A stretch of 64,000 nt of DNA from Leifsonia sp. 1010 (GCF_031455295.1 NZ_JAVDSL010000001.1:1054001-1118000), one strand, 5' to 3'. Shown: positions 52,029-60,383, counted from the first letter of the stretch. The notes: a model not told the origin generated them from the letters alone. Made by a program: numbers and translations.

Positions 52029-53282
52029 CTAGGCTTGGCCGTGCGACGCCCTCGAGCGCCGCGACAGCGAGTCGATGATCACGGCGAGCAGCAGCACGGC
52101 GCCGGTGATCATGAAGCGGTACGACGAGTCCAGGTTGAGGAGCGTCAGACCGTTCGAGATCGACTGGATGACCAGGATGCCGAGCAGCGCCGACCACGCG
52201 GAGCCGCGTCCACCGAACAGGCTCGTCCCGCCGATCACCGCCGCCGCGATCGCGTTCAGATTGGTGTCGGTTCCGCCCGACCCCGCTCCTACCGACGCCA
52301 GGCGCGCGGCGGCGAGCAGGCCGCCGACGGCCGCGAACGTCGAACACAGGATGAACACGCTGATGAAGACGCGGTTGACGCGGATACCGGCTCGACGTGC
52401 CGCCTCCACCGAGCCGCCGACCGCGAAGACCGAGCGGCCCCAGCGGGTGCGCGTGAGCAGGAAGTTCATCACGATCACGAGCACGACGAAGAACAGGAAC
52501 ATCGCGCCCGTGCCGCGGTCGGTGGACAGGTACCAAACACTGATGCACAGCCCGACGAGCAGCAGCGCCGCCTTGAGGGCGACGACCGTCATCGACCCCT
52601 CCGACAGACCGGCGTTGCGGCGCCGGACGTTGCGCCGGAAATCGGAGAAGAACATCCCGCCCGCCGCGATCACCGCCAGGGCGTACGCCGCCCATGGCGG
52701 GAGGAACCACTGCTGCGCGAACTTCACGATCCACGAGTCGTAGGGGATGTTGATCGAGCTGTTCGCGCCGAGGATCCACAGCTGGAGGCCGAGGAAGCCG
52801 AGGAGACCGGCCAGCGTGATCACGAAGCTCGGGACGCCGAACCGGGTGAACAGGAAGCCGTAGAGCAGACCGATCGCCGAACCGGCGAGGATCGCGACGA
52901 TCACGGTGAGCCACAGCGGCCAGTGCAGCTGGGTGAAGCCGACGCCGAGGATGGCCGCGGCGACACCGCTCACCGACCCGACCGACAGGTCGATCTGGCC
53001 GAGCAGCAGCACCAGCACGATGCCGATCGAGATCGTGCCGATCGCGGCGCACTGCAGGGTCAGGTTGACCAGGTTGTTCGCGCTGAGGAAGTTGGGGTTG
53101 AGGATCTGGAACACGACCCAGATCACGACGAGTCCGATGACGACCGGCAGCGATCCGAGGTCGCCGCCGCGCACCCGGCGTCCGAAGGCGCGGACCGCTC
53201 CGCCGAGCCCTTCGTCGCGGATGATCCGCTCGTCCTGGAGGTCCGCCGCCAGTTCGGCCGGCGTCTCTGGTGCCTTTGTCAT
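52029..53282 (-). CDS. Sugar ABC transporter permease (XylH/FrcC/MglC-like)
   Basis: 417-aa integral membrane permease of the carbohydrate-uptake-2 class with about ten hydrophobic segments. Family marks include GIVLVLLLGQIDLSVGSVSGVAAAI, GVPSFVITLAGLLGFLGLQL and the C-terminal IAAAVIGGTSLFGGRGSAWSALLG. Its ATG overlaps the ATPase stop (ATGA). Works with the ATPase and binding protein encoded upstream to import a monosaccharide. Confidence 0.93.
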   Translation of the reverse strand: MTKAPETPAELAADLQDERIIRDEGLGGAVRAFGRRVRGGDLGSLPVVIGLVVIWVVFQILNPNFLSANNLVNLTLQCAAIGTISIGIVLVLLLGQIDLSVGSVSGVAAAILGVGFTQLHWPLWLTVIVAILAGSAIGLLYGFLFTRFGVPSFVITLAGLLGFLGLQLWILGANSSINIPYDSWIVKFAQQWFLPPWAAYALAVIAAGGMFFSDFRRNVRRRNAGLSEGSMTVVALKAALLLVGLCISVWYLSTDRGTGAMFLFFVVLVIVMNFLLTRTRWGRSVFAVGGSVEAARRAGIRVNRVFISVFILCSTFAAVGGLLAAARLASVGAGSGGTDTNLNAIAAAVIGGTSLFGGRGSAWSALLGILVIQSISNGLTLLNLDSSYRFMITGAVLLLAVIIDSLSRRSRASHGQA

Positions 53283-54115
53283 GCTTCCGGGCTCCGTTCG
53301 GGGGATTCTTCGGCCTCCATGAGCCGTTCGGCGCGACGCACCACGACGTTGTCGGTCGCGCCGGTGATGGCGGAGATGATCTCCTCGTAGCTGACCTCCG
53401 GCACGCGGAAGTCGCCGTTGTTGCGGCCGAGGCGCAGCACCGCGACGCGGTCGGCGACGGCCTGCACGTCGGCCATGTTGTGGCTGATCAGGATGACGCC
53501 GAGCCCGCGCTCGCGCAGCCGCTCGATGAGGTTGAGCACCTCGGCGGTCTGCGCGACGCCGAGGGCGGCGGTCGGCTCGTCGAGGATGACGACGCGGGGG
53601 TCGCCGATCAGCGATCGGGCGATCGCGACGGTCTGCCGCTGTCCGCCGGAGAGCGAAGCGACCGCGATGCGGACCGAGGGGATGCGGGCCGACAGCTGCC
53701 GGAGCAGGCTCCACGACCGCTTCTCCATCTCCTCCTCGTCGAGCGTTCCCTTGCTGATCTCGCGACCGAGGAAGAGGTTGGAGACCACGTCGAGGTTGTC
53801 GCACAGGGCGAGGTCCTGGAAGACGGTGGCGATGCCGAGCTGCCGGGAGGCGGCGGGCGAGGGGATGTTCACCTCCTGGCCGTCGAACTCGATCGTCCCC
53901 GCGTCCTGCGGGTGGACGCCGGCGAGGATCTTGACGAGCGTCGACTTGCCGGCGCCGTTGTCGCCGACCAGGGCGACGACCTCTCCGGGGTAGACGTCGA
54001 GGTGGATGCCGGTGAGCGCTTGGACGGCGCCGAACCCTTTCGAGACCCCCCGCAGGGAGAGGACGGGACGGCGGGAGGACCGCTCCTCGTCCACGATCGC
54101 GGATTCCATGGTCAC
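53279..54115 (-). CDS. Sugar ABC transporter ATP-binding protein, single-domain (FrcA-like)
   Basis: 278-aa ATPase with one nucleotide-binding domain, unlike the fused two-domain XylG/MglA/RbsA (about 500 aa). Walker A VGDNGAGKSTLV, signature ASLSGGQRQTVAIAR, Walker B VVILDEPTAALGV (the ALGV form of sugar importers) and switch LISHNMADV. GTG 54115 is used because AAGGAG lies 6 nt upstream; ATG 54109 is two codons in. The FrcBCA fructose importer has the same single-domain layout. Confidence 0.92.
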   Translation of the reverse strand: MTMESAIVDEERSSRRPVLSLRGVSKGFGAVQALTGIHLDVYPGEVVALVGDNGAGKSTLVKILAGVHPQDAGTIEFDGQEVNIPSPAASRQLGIATVFQDLALCDNLDVVSNLFLGREISKGTLDEEEMEKRSWSLLRQLSARIPSVRIAVASLSGGQRQTVAIARSLIGDPRVVILDEPTAALGVAQTAEVLNLIERLRERGLGVILISHNMADVQAVADRVAVLRLGRNNGDFRVPEVSYEEIISAITGATDNVVVRRAERLMEAEESPERSPEA

Positions 54116-54171
54116 GGCGTTCTCCTTCGAGCTGTGCGCTGCATGCTTCCTGTTCTCAGGGTAGAGCGGAA

Positions 54172-54225
54172 CCCGGCCCGGGGCGCCTCCTCCGTTGCTG
54201 CGGAGGAGGCGCTTTCCGGGCCGGG
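54172..54225 (-). promoter_or_regulatory. Large nested hairpin between binding-protein and ATPase genes
   Basis: An inner 12-bp perfect stem GCGCCTCCTCCG (54183-54194) / CGGAGGAGGCGC (54201-54212) is nested in an outer 10-bp stem CCCGGCCCGG (54172-54181) / CCGGGCCGGG (54216-54225). It starts 15 nt past the binding-protein stop and ends 57 nt before the ATPase start. Such intercistronic hairpins partially terminate or protect the upstream mRNA so that binding protein exceeds the membrane complex. Confidence 0.7.
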
Positions 54226-54239
54226 CATCCGTTGATCGG

Positions 54240-55358
54240 TTACTTGATGCCGTACTTGTCGCACGCGGCCTTGTAGTCGGCGGTGCAGATCTTGGCCGCC
54301 GAGTCCGAGCCGTAGAACTCGTCCTTGACGACCGTGCTCTCGATGTTGTCCGTCGTCACCGACACCGGGGTCAGCAGGAAGGACTGGATGCCTGCGCCGC
54401 CCGCGGTCTTCACCGTGGTGTCGCCCTTGGGCTTGTCACCCTTGGTGAGACCGACCGCGAGTTCCGCGGCCTTCTCGGCCTCCGGCTTGATGGCCTTGTA
54501 CACGGTCATGTACTGGTCGCCGGCGAGGATGCGCTGGATGCCCGCGAGCTCGGCGTCCTGCCCGGTGACGGGCGGGAACGGGCTCAGGTTGGCAGCCTTC
54601 ATAGCCGCGATGGCGCCGCCACCGGTGCCGTCGTTGGCCGCGTAGACGCCCTTGATCTGGTCCTTGAACTGCGAGACCTGACCGGACACCCAGTCCTGGG
54701 CCTTTGCGGGGTCCCATCCGGGGGTGTCGTACTCGGCCAGCACCTTGTAGCCGCTGGAGTCGATGACGCTGTGCGCGCCCTTCTTGAAGAGGGTGGCGTT
54801 GTTGTCGGTCGGGGATCCGTTGACCATGAGGATGCCGCTGCCCGAGGGGACGCCATCCTTCTTGAGCTTGTCGACGAGGGCCTGTCCCTGCAGCTGGCCG
54901 ACCTTCTCGTTGTCGAACGAGATGTAGTAGTCGCTGTCGGGGCTGTTGATCAGGCGGTCGTAGGAAATGACAGGGACGTTCTTGGCCTTGGCCTCACCCA
55001 CGATGGATGCGGCGGCCTCGCCGTCGAACGGGTCGAGGACGAGGACCTTGACGCCCTGGGTGAGCATCGACTCCGCCTGCTGCTGCTGCTTGCTGGCGTC
55101 TCCGTCGGCGTTCGCGTAGAGGACCTTGCAGCCGGAGCAGAGCTCCTTGACCTTCGCCTCGAAGAAGGGCTTGTCGGCCGCCTCGTAGCGGGCGGTGACC
55201 GAGTCCGGAAGGAGCAGACCGATCTGGGCGTTGGCGGCGTCGCCGGTGCTTCCTCCGCCGGACCCGTTTCCGGATCCGTTCGAACACGCTGTGAGGGTGA
55301 CGGCTGTGAGCAGGATCGCGGCCGACGCGATGACCGCTCTCTTGGTGGCGATCTTCAT
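54240..55358 (-). CDS. Sugar ABC transporter substrate-binding lipoprotein (XylF/FrcB-like)
   Basis: 372-aa periplasmic-binding-fold lipoprotein. Signal peptide with lipobox LTAC at Cys25, then a Gly/Ser linker and the type I binding fold (IGLLLPDSVTARYEAADKPFFEAKVKEL; VKVLVLDPFDGEAAASIV; VISYDRLI; IKGVYAANDGTGGGAIAAM). The domain pattern is closest to xylose-binding XylF proteins. GGAGG 8 nt before ATG 55358. First gene of the importer operon, next to a ROK regulator. The sugar is not proven. Confidence 0.92.
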   Translation of the reverse strand: MKIATKRAVIASAAILLTAVTLTACSNGSGNGSGGGSTGDAANAQIGLLLPDSVTARYEAADKPFFEAKVKELCSGCKVLYANADGDASKQQQQAESMLTQGVKVLVLDPFDGEAAASIVGEAKAKNVPVISYDRLINSPDSDYYISFDNEKVGQLQGQALVDKLKKDGVPSGSGILMVNGSPTDNNATLFKKGAHSVIDSSGYKVLAEYDTPGWDPAKAQDWVSGQVSQFKDQIKGVYAANDGTGGGAIAAMKAANLSPFPPVTGQDAELAGIQRILAGDQYMTVYKAIKPEAEKAAELAVGLTKGDKPKGDTTVKTAGGAGIQSFLLTPVSVTTDNIESTVVKDEFYGSDSAAKICTADYKAACDKYGIK

Positions 55359-55422
55359 TGAAAAACCTCCGATTCGGCACCGCCTTCGTTGGCGGCTGCG
55401 TTGAGTGTGCCAGTCGGGGGGT

Positions 55423-55445
55423 TTGGCGTCAAGAGTTGAAGCCAA
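55423..55445. promoter_or_regulatory. Candidate ROK-repressor operator upstream of the sugar ABC operon
   Basis: Inverted repeat TTGGCGTCAA (55423-55432) and TTGAAGCCAA (55436-55445), one mismatch, 3-nt centre. It lies between the ROK gene stop and the binding-protein start, about 65 nt upstream of the latter, where an operator should be. Confidence 0.55.
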
Positions 55446-55496
55446 GGGTTTCGATAACGGTTCGGACCGTCTTCGGGGGACAGCGCGTGCCGATGG

Positions 55497-56678
55497 TCAG
55501 AACGTGACGCCGTCCGGCGAGATCGAGACGCAGTCGACGGCGTACGCGACCGCCCCGAGGGCGGCGGCGCGCATCCCGAGCTGAGCCTGGACGATGTCCG
55601 GCATGAGGTCGGGATTGACGATGATCGAGCGCTCCACCGCGTGCCGCATCGGGCCGAGCAGAAGCTCTCCCGCTCGGGACAGCTCCCCTCCGACGATCAC
55701 GCGCTCCGGGTCGATCAGGTTGCAGAGGTTGGCCGTCGCGACGCCGATGTGGCGTCCGGCGTCGCCGATTGCGCGGATGCAGCGCGCATCGCCCGCCATC
55801 GCCTGCAGCACGACGTCGCCGAGCTTGAGGCTCCCGAGGTGGTCGCGCAGCTCGTCCAGGATGGCGGGGCCGCCCGCCAGCGCTTCGAGGCACCCGCGGT
55901 TCCCGCAGCGGCAGAGCGGTCCGTTCTCGCGGATCGTGGTGTGGCCGAACTCGCCGGCGACGCCGTGGTTCCCGCGGAACAGCTGGCCGTTGAGCAGCAG
56001 GCCGGCCCCGATCCCGTCGCCGACGTCGATCGTGATCGTGTTGCGCTTGCCGCGCCCCGCACCGAACCGCGACTCGCCGAGCGCCGCGAGGTTGGCGGCG
56101 TTGTCCACGAAGACCGGACGCTTGATCCGGCGTTCCATCGACTCGGCGATCACGACGCCGTCCCAGCCGCGCATGATGCCGCTGCGGGCGATCGTCCCGG
56201 TCGCCCGATCGATCGGAGCGGGGACCGCGATCCCGACGGCGAGCAGGTCGTCGCGGGACGCATCCACCGATTCGAGCATGTCGTTCAGGAGCAGCGAGAC
56301 CTTGTCGAGCTCGTTGTCGGCGCGGTGGTCACGGGCGAGCGGCATGTGGTTCTCGGCCACGACGGTGTGGGCGACGTCCGCCAGCGCGACGCGCAGGTGC
56401 CGTGTCGAGAAGTGCACGCCGACGACAAGGCCGAGCGCGTGCGCCAGCGTGACGTGCTGCGCGCGCCGGCCCGAGCGGATGCTCTGCGTCGTATGCAGGA
56501 CGCCGGAGGTCGAGAGCTCTTTGACGATGTTCGACACGGTCGCGGGCGAGAGCCCCGTCGCCCCTGCCAGTTCGACCTGCGTGAGGCCTCCGTGCTTCTT
56601 GATGGCGTCGACGATGCGGGCTCGGTTGGCTTCACGAAGTGAAGTCTGCGAACCCGGAGTTCGTCGCTGCGTTGCCAC
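55497..56678 (-). CDS. ROK-family transcriptional repressor (XylR/NagC-like)
   Basis: 393-aa regulator. N-terminal winged HTH (REANRARIVDAIKKHGGLTQVELAGATGLSPATVSNIVKEL, about residues 14-54, split here into helices). It is followed by the ROK sugar-kinase fold with GIAVPAPIDRATG, GIGAGLLLNGQLFRGNHGVAGEFGHTT and the zinc motif CRCGNRGCLEALAGG. GTG 56678 stands behind a TATCCT box. It lies just upstream of the sugar ABC operon in the same direction and most likely controls it. Confidence 0.9.
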   Translation of the reverse strand: MATQRRTPGSQTSLREANRARIVDAIKKHGGLTQVELAGATGLSPATVSNIVKELSTSGVLHTTQSIRSGRRAQHVTLAHALGLVVGVHFSTRHLRVALADVAHTVVAENHMPLARDHRADNELDKVSLLLNDMLESVDASRDDLLAVGIAVPAPIDRATGTIARSGIMRGWDGVVIAESMERRIKRPVFVDNAANLAALGESRFGAGRGKRNTITIDVGDGIGAGLLLNGQLFRGNHGVAGEFGHTTIRENGPLCRCGNRGCLEALAGGPAILDELRDHLGSLKLGDVVLQAMAGDARCIRAIGDAGRHIGVATANLCNLIDPERVIVGGELSRAGELLLGPMRHAVERSIIVNPDLMPDIVQAQLGMRAAALGAVAYAVDCVSISPDGVTF

Positions 56679-56685
56679 GACGAGA

Positions 56686-56691
56686 AGGATA
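56686..56691 (-). promoter_or_regulatory. -10 box TATCCT, leaderless promoter of the ROK gene
   Basis: TATCCT ends seven nt before GTG 56678. Confidence 0.5.
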
Positions 56692-56773
56692 CATGGCCGG
56701 GGAAGGGGCCCGATCAAAAGTGAAAGTAATGGCTTTGTGAGATTCCTATGACCATCTGGACGGCCCGGCTTGG

Positions 56774-56779
56774 CAGGAT
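56774..56779 (+). promoter_or_regulatory. -10 box CAGGAT, leaderless promoter
   Basis: CAGGAT ends six nt before ATG 56786; weaker first base than the other boxes. Confidence 0.4.
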
Positions 56780-56785
56780 AGAGCT

Positions 56786-57172
56786 ATGGCCGACCTGCAC
56801 GTTCACCCCGACCGCTTGGAGATCCACCTCACGCGGGCCGAGAAGGTGCTGGCCATGAAGCGGGAGGATCTGGTGGTGCCGCGGGACAGCATCCGCTCGG
56901 TCGCCATCACGGAGGACCCGTGGATCTGGATCCGCGGCATCCGGGCACCCGGCGCCGCCGTCCCGCTGACGCTGTCGATCGGGACCTGGAAGTTCCATGG
57001 CGGCAAGGACTTCCTCCTCATCAAGGGCAAGCAGCGCGCCGCGGTCGTGATCGACCTCGACGGCGAGGAGTACTCGCGCATCATCGTGTCGACCCCGCAC
57101 GCCGCCCGGCTGGTGGAGGCGCTGCGCGTCGACGGGAGCGAGCTCGCCGCCGACGGCGGCATCATCGACTGA
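56786..57172 (+). CDS. Hypothetical protein, beta-rich
   Basis: 128-aa soluble protein: LHVHPDRLEIHLTRAEKVLAMKREDLVVPRDSIRSV and FHGGKDFLLIKGKQRAAVVIDLDGEEYSRIIVSTPHAARLVEAL form an alternating strand pattern like small PH-fold proteins of actinobacteria. No catalytic motif or signal. It is divergent from the ROK gene and convergent with a DUF1304 gene (3-bp gap). Confidence 0.65.
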   Translation: MADLHVHPDRLEIHLTRAEKVLAMKREDLVVPRDSIRSVAITEDPWIWIRGIRAPGAAVPLTLSIGTWKFHGGKDFLLIKGKQRAAVVIDLDGEEYSRIIVSTPHAARLVEALRVDGSELAADGGIID

Positions 57173-57175
57173 GCG

Positions 57176-57565
57176 TCAGCTGTTCTCGGCGACCACGAAG
57201 AGGATCAGCCCGACCAGCGGGATCCCGCCCTGCAGCAGCGCGGCCACCCAGAACGTCCGGCCGATGGTGAGCAGCACCAGCGACGCGAGCACCATGCAGA
57301 CGCCGCAGAAGAAGATGAGGCCGAACCCGACGTCGTGGAGCGTCGTCCAGTAGAGCACGAGCCCGACGAGCGCTCCTCCGGCGAGGAACAGGTTGTAGAA
57401 GCCCTGGCTGTAGGCGACCGGTCGCACGACGTCCGCGTCGTGCTGGGAGCCGACACCGAACCGGCTCCACACGCCGGGCGCCGACCAGAGCACGCTCTGC
57501 ATCGCGAAGAACACGAGGTGCACGAGCGCCGCCGCGGCGATGAGGACGCTCCCGATGATCGCCAT
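57176..57565 (-). CDS. DUF1304 membrane protein (copy A)
   Basis: 129-aa protein with four transmembrane helices; signature RFGVGSQHDADVVRPVAYSQGFYNLFLAGGALVGL after helix 1, defining DUF1304. Function unknown. ATG 57565 lies six nt behind a TATCCT box that overlaps the -10 of the divergent FAD monooxygenase. A paralogue lies on the other side of that gene. Confidence 0.85.
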   Translation of the reverse strand: MAIIGSVLIAAAALVHLVFFAMQSVLWSAPGVWSRFGVGSQHDADVVRPVAYSQGFYNLFLAGGALVGLVLYWTTLHDVGFGLIFFCGVCMVLASLVLLTIGRTFWVAALLQGGIPLVGLILFVVAENS

Positions 57566-57571
57566 GCCGGG

Positions 57572-57577
57572 AGGATA
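57572..57577 (-). promoter_or_regulatory. -10 box TATCCT of DUF1304 copy A
   Basis: TATCCT ends six nt before ATG 57565. Its first two bases (57576-57577) are shared with the -10 box of the opposite promoter. Confidence 0.5.
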
Positions 57578-57581
57578 CGCT
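57576..57581 (+). promoter_or_regulatory. -10 box TACGCT of the FAD monooxygenase
   Basis: TACGCT ends seven nt before ATG 57589. It overlaps the opposite-strand -10 box by two bases. Confidence 0.5.
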
Positions 57582-57588
57582 GCCGACC

Positions 57589-58860
57589 ATGGAGACGTTG
57601 AACACGACGTGCGTCATCGCCGGGGGCGGTCCGGCCGGGATGATGCTGGGCCTGATCCTGGCGCGCAACGGAGTCGACGTGGTGGTGCTCGAGAAGCATG
57701 CCGACTTCTTCCGGGACTTCCGCGGCGACACCATCCACCCGTCGACCATCGGCGTGCTGGGTGAACTGGGGCTGCGCGAGCGGTTCCTCGGGCTCCCGCA
57801 CACCAGCATCACGGCGTTGGACGTCGTGGTGAACGGCAACCGCCTCCACCCGATCGACTTCAGCCGGCTCGCTCCGCCGGACGACTTCCTCGTGCTCGCG
57901 CCGCAGTGGGACTTCCTGAACTTCCTGGCGGAGGACGCCCGGCGTCACTCGAACTTCCGGCTGCTGATGCAGACGGAGGCGACGGAGCTGATCTGGGAGG
58001 AGGATGCGGTCCGCGGCGTCGTGGCGCACGGGCCCGGCGGCGACCTCGAGGTCCGTGCGCGGTTGACCGTCTCGGCGGACGGCCGGGCCTCCGAGCTGCG
58101 GGCGCAGGCCGGTCTGCGGCCCCGGCGCTTCGGGGTGCCGATCGACGTGCTGTGGTTCCGCATCCCGAAGCCCGACGACCTCCCCGCCCACACGCTCGCG
58201 TACGTCGGCGGAGGCGGGATGGTGGTCACGATCGAGCGCCACGACTACGTCCAGGTGGGGCTGATCATCCCGAAGGGCGGGTACGGCGAGCTCCAGGCAG
58301 GCGGCCTCGGCGCCTTCCGGCGGGCGGTGGTGGACGCGGCGCCGCATCTGCGCCAGGCGCTCGAGACGATCACCGACTGGGATCAGGTGAAGCTGCTGAG
58401 CGTGCAGATCGACCGGCTTCCGCGCTGGTACCGGCGTGGGTTCCTGGCGATCGGGGATGCGGCCCACGCGATGTCGCCGGCGTTCGGTGTCGGCGTCAAC
58501 TACGCGGTGCAGGATGCGGTCGCCACGGCCAATGCGCTGACGGCGCGGCTGCGGGAGCTGGGACCCGCGGGTATCGCGGGCGGCTCCGCGTCAGCGGGCG
58601 ACGCCACGGGCGAGGTCGACCTGCGGCTGCTCGACGGCATCCAGCGGCGGCGGATGCCGGCGGTCGCGGCGATGCAGCGCATCCAGCTCGGCGCCCACCG
58701 GACCATCTCGCGTCCGGAGGGCGTGCGACTGCTGCCGGAGCCGATGCCCGCGGCGCTGCGCGCGGCGCTTGCCGTGGTGACGCCCGGCATGCAGGCGGTC
58801 AGCTCCCGTCTGATCGGGCGTGGACTCCGGCCGGAATCGGTGTCGCCGGAGCTGCGCTGA
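57589..58860 (+). CDS. FAD-dependent aromatic monooxygenase (PHBH/UbiH class)
   Basis: 423-aa flavoprotein. CVIAGGGPAGMMLGLILARNGV is the N-terminal FAD motif, LTVSADGRASELR the DG motif and GFLAIGDAAHAMSPAFGVGVNYAVQDAV the GD motif. FFRDFRGDTIHPSTIGVLGELGL is the substrate-side segment typical of hydroxylases acting on phenols or quinone-like rings. Substrate unknown. It is flanked by two DUF1304 genes on the opposite strand and has a 23-bp divergent gap to the first. Confidence 0.87.
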   Translation: METLNTTCVIAGGGPAGMMLGLILARNGVDVVVLEKHADFFRDFRGDTIHPSTIGVLGELGLRERFLGLPHTSITALDVVVNGNRLHPIDFSRLAPPDDFLVLAPQWDFLNFLAEDARRHSNFRLLMQTEATELIWEEDAVRGVVAHGPGGDLEVRARLTVSADGRASELRAQAGLRPRRFGVPIDVLWFRIPKPDDLPAHTLAYVGGGGMVVTIERHDYVQVGLIIPKGGYGELQAGGLGAFRRAVVDAAPHLRQALETITDWDQVKLLSVQIDRLPRWYRRGFLAIGDAAHAMSPAFGVGVNYAVQDAVATANALTARLRELGPAGIAGGSASAGDATGEVDLRLLDGIQRRRMPAVAAMQRIQLGAHRTISRPEGVRLLPEPMPAALRAALAVVTPGMQAVSSRLIGRGLRPESVSPELR

Positions 58861-58863
58861 CCG

Positions 58864-59262
58864 TCAGCTCTGGCCGGTCGCGACCCCGATGAGCAGGAGT
58901 GCGAGCCCGATCAGCGGGAGCGTCCCCTGGATGAGCGCGGGGCGCAGGTAGCCGCGGCCCGTCGTGACGAGCACCACGGCCGCCGCGACCATGCACGCCG
59001 TCGTGAAGATGATGAGCGCGAGCCCGGCCGCGTGCTGGCCGACGCCGTAGAGGATCAGGCCGACGACCGCGCCGATCGCGAGGAAGAGGTTGTAGAACCC
59101 CTGGTTGTACGCCATCGGCCGGACGGTGTCCGCCGCCTCCTGGCTGGCCACGCCGAAGCGGCGCCAGACCGTCGGACGGGTCCAGGCGACGCTCTCCATG
59201 AAGAAGATCGCGATGTGGAGGGCGGCGGCGAGGGTGACCACGACGGTGGCGACGACGATCAT
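58864..59262 (-). CDS. DUF1304 membrane protein (copy B)
   Basis: 132-aa paralogue of the protein at 57176, four transmembrane helices, with RRFGVASQEAADTVRPMAYNQGFYNLFLAIGAVVGLILY aligned almost residue for residue with copy A. ATG 59262 lies six nt behind a TATGCT box. Convergent with the FAD monooxygenase, 3-bp gap. Function unknown. Confidence 0.85.
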   Translation of the reverse strand: MIVVATVVVTLAAALHIAIFFMESVAWTRPTVWRRFGVASQEAADTVRPMAYNQGFYNLFLAIGAVVGLILYGVGQHAAGLALIIFTTACMVAAAVVLVTTGRGYLRPALIQGTLPLIGLALLLIGVATGQS

Positions 59263-59268
59263 GGCGCC

Positions 59269-59274
59269 AGCATA
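59269..59274 (-). promoter_or_regulatory. -10 box TATGCT, leaderless promoter of DUF1304 copy B
   Basis: TATGCT ends six nt before ATG 59262. Confidence 0.5.
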
Positions 59275-59348
59275 CCGAGCGTTCTGCGGGTCAGGCGTTC
59301 TGCGGGTCAGGCGCTCGGGCGGGGCCGGGCTGAGCGGTGAGACGTGGG

Positions 59349-60371
59349 TCAGGCGCGCACGTCGACGACGGTCCGCCCGCGCAGGCGCCCCGCCAGGATG
59401 TCCTCGGCCGCCGGAATCGCCTCCGCGAGCGGCACGAAACGCGTCATCGCGGCGAGCGCTTCCTCGTCGAGGTCGGTGGCGAGCCGCCGCCACGCGGTCT
59501 CGCGCAGAGCGGCAGGCGCATCCACCGAGTTGATCCCGACCAGCGAGACGGCGCGCAGGATGAAGGGGAGCACCGTCGCCGGAAGGTCCGGACCCTGCGC
59601 CAGGCCGCACGCCGCCACCGTGCCGCCATAGCGGGTCTGGGCGAGCACCGTTGCCAGCGTCTGGCTGCCGACCGAGTCGATCGCGCCCGCCCAGCGCTGC
59701 GACTGCAGGGGCTTGCCCGGGGCGTCGAGTTCCGACCGGTCGATGATCGTCGTGGCGCCGAGGTCGGTCAGGTAGTCGCTCGCCTCTTCCACCCGGCCGG
59801 TGGATGCGGTGACCGGGTAACCCAGTTTCGCCAGGAGGGCGATGGCGACCGAGCCGACGCCTCCCGCAGCTCCCGTGACGAGGACGCTGTCACCGCGGTC
59901 GGTCACCTCTTGCGGGTCCACACCGTTCCGCTCCAGCGCGAGCACGGCCAGCATCGCCGTGAAACCTGCCGTGCCGATGGCGGCCGCCTGCTCGGAGGTG
60001 ATGGAGTCGGGGATGCGGACCAGGGCGTCGCCGTTCACGCGCGCTCTTTCCGCCATCCCGCCGTGGTGGTTCTCGCCGAGTCCGGCGCCGTTGAGGACGA
60101 CCCGGTCGCCTGGATGCCACCGCGGGTCGTCGGAGAGCCGGACCGTGCCCACCACGTCGATCCCGGGGATGAGAGGCGAGACGCGGGCGACACCGGGCCG
60201 CCCGCCGATGGCCAGTCCGTCCTTGTAGTTGAGGTCCGTGAACTCGACGTCGATCGTCACATCCCCGGGCATGAGGAAGTCGTCGGTGACCCGCCGGACC
60301 TCGGCGGTGTGGGCGGTGATCCGTCCGCCGTCGACCTGCTGCTCGATCACGATGGCCCGGAAATCGCTCAT
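59349..60371 (-). CDS. MDR-type oxidoreductase, acrylyl-CoA reductase (AcuI/YhdH) family
   Basis: 340-aa zinc-independent medium-chain reductase. FTDLNYKDGLAIGGRPGVARVSPLIPGIDVVGTV and NHHGGMAERARV are YhdH/AcuI marks; VLVTGAAGGVGSVAIALLAKLG is the NADPH motif. AcuI reduces acryloyl-CoA to propionyl-CoA; physiological role here unknown. ATG 60371 lies six nt behind a TAGGGT box, with no ribosome site. Confidence 0.9.
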   Translation of the reverse strand: MSDFRAIVIEQQVDGGRITAHTAEVRRVTDDFLMPGDVTIDVEFTDLNYKDGLAIGGRPGVARVSPLIPGIDVVGTVRLSDDPRWHPGDRVVLNGAGLGENHHGGMAERARVNGDALVRIPDSITSEQAAAIGTAGFTAMLAVLALERNGVDPQEVTDRGDSVLVTGAAGGVGSVAIALLAKLGYPVTASTGRVEEASDYLTDLGATTIIDRSELDAPGKPLQSQRWAGAIDSVGSQTLATVLAQTRYGGTVAACGLAQGPDLPATVLPFILRAVSLVGINSVDAPAALRETAWRRLATDLDEEALAAMTRFVPLAEAIPAAEDILAGRLRGRTVVDVRA

Positions 60372-60377
60372 GGCCTC

Positions 60378-60383
60378 ACCCTA
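60378..60383 (-). promoter_or_regulatory. -10 box TAGGGT, leaderless promoter of acuI-like gene
   Basis: TAGGGT ends six nt before ATG 60371. Confidence 0.45.

Noticed and set aside
54172-54225. Hairpin as the end of the sugar-transport operon
   Set aside because: The ATPase and permease genes that complete the importer follow on the same strand with no other promoter evident, so partial termination or mRNA protection is more likely than full termination.
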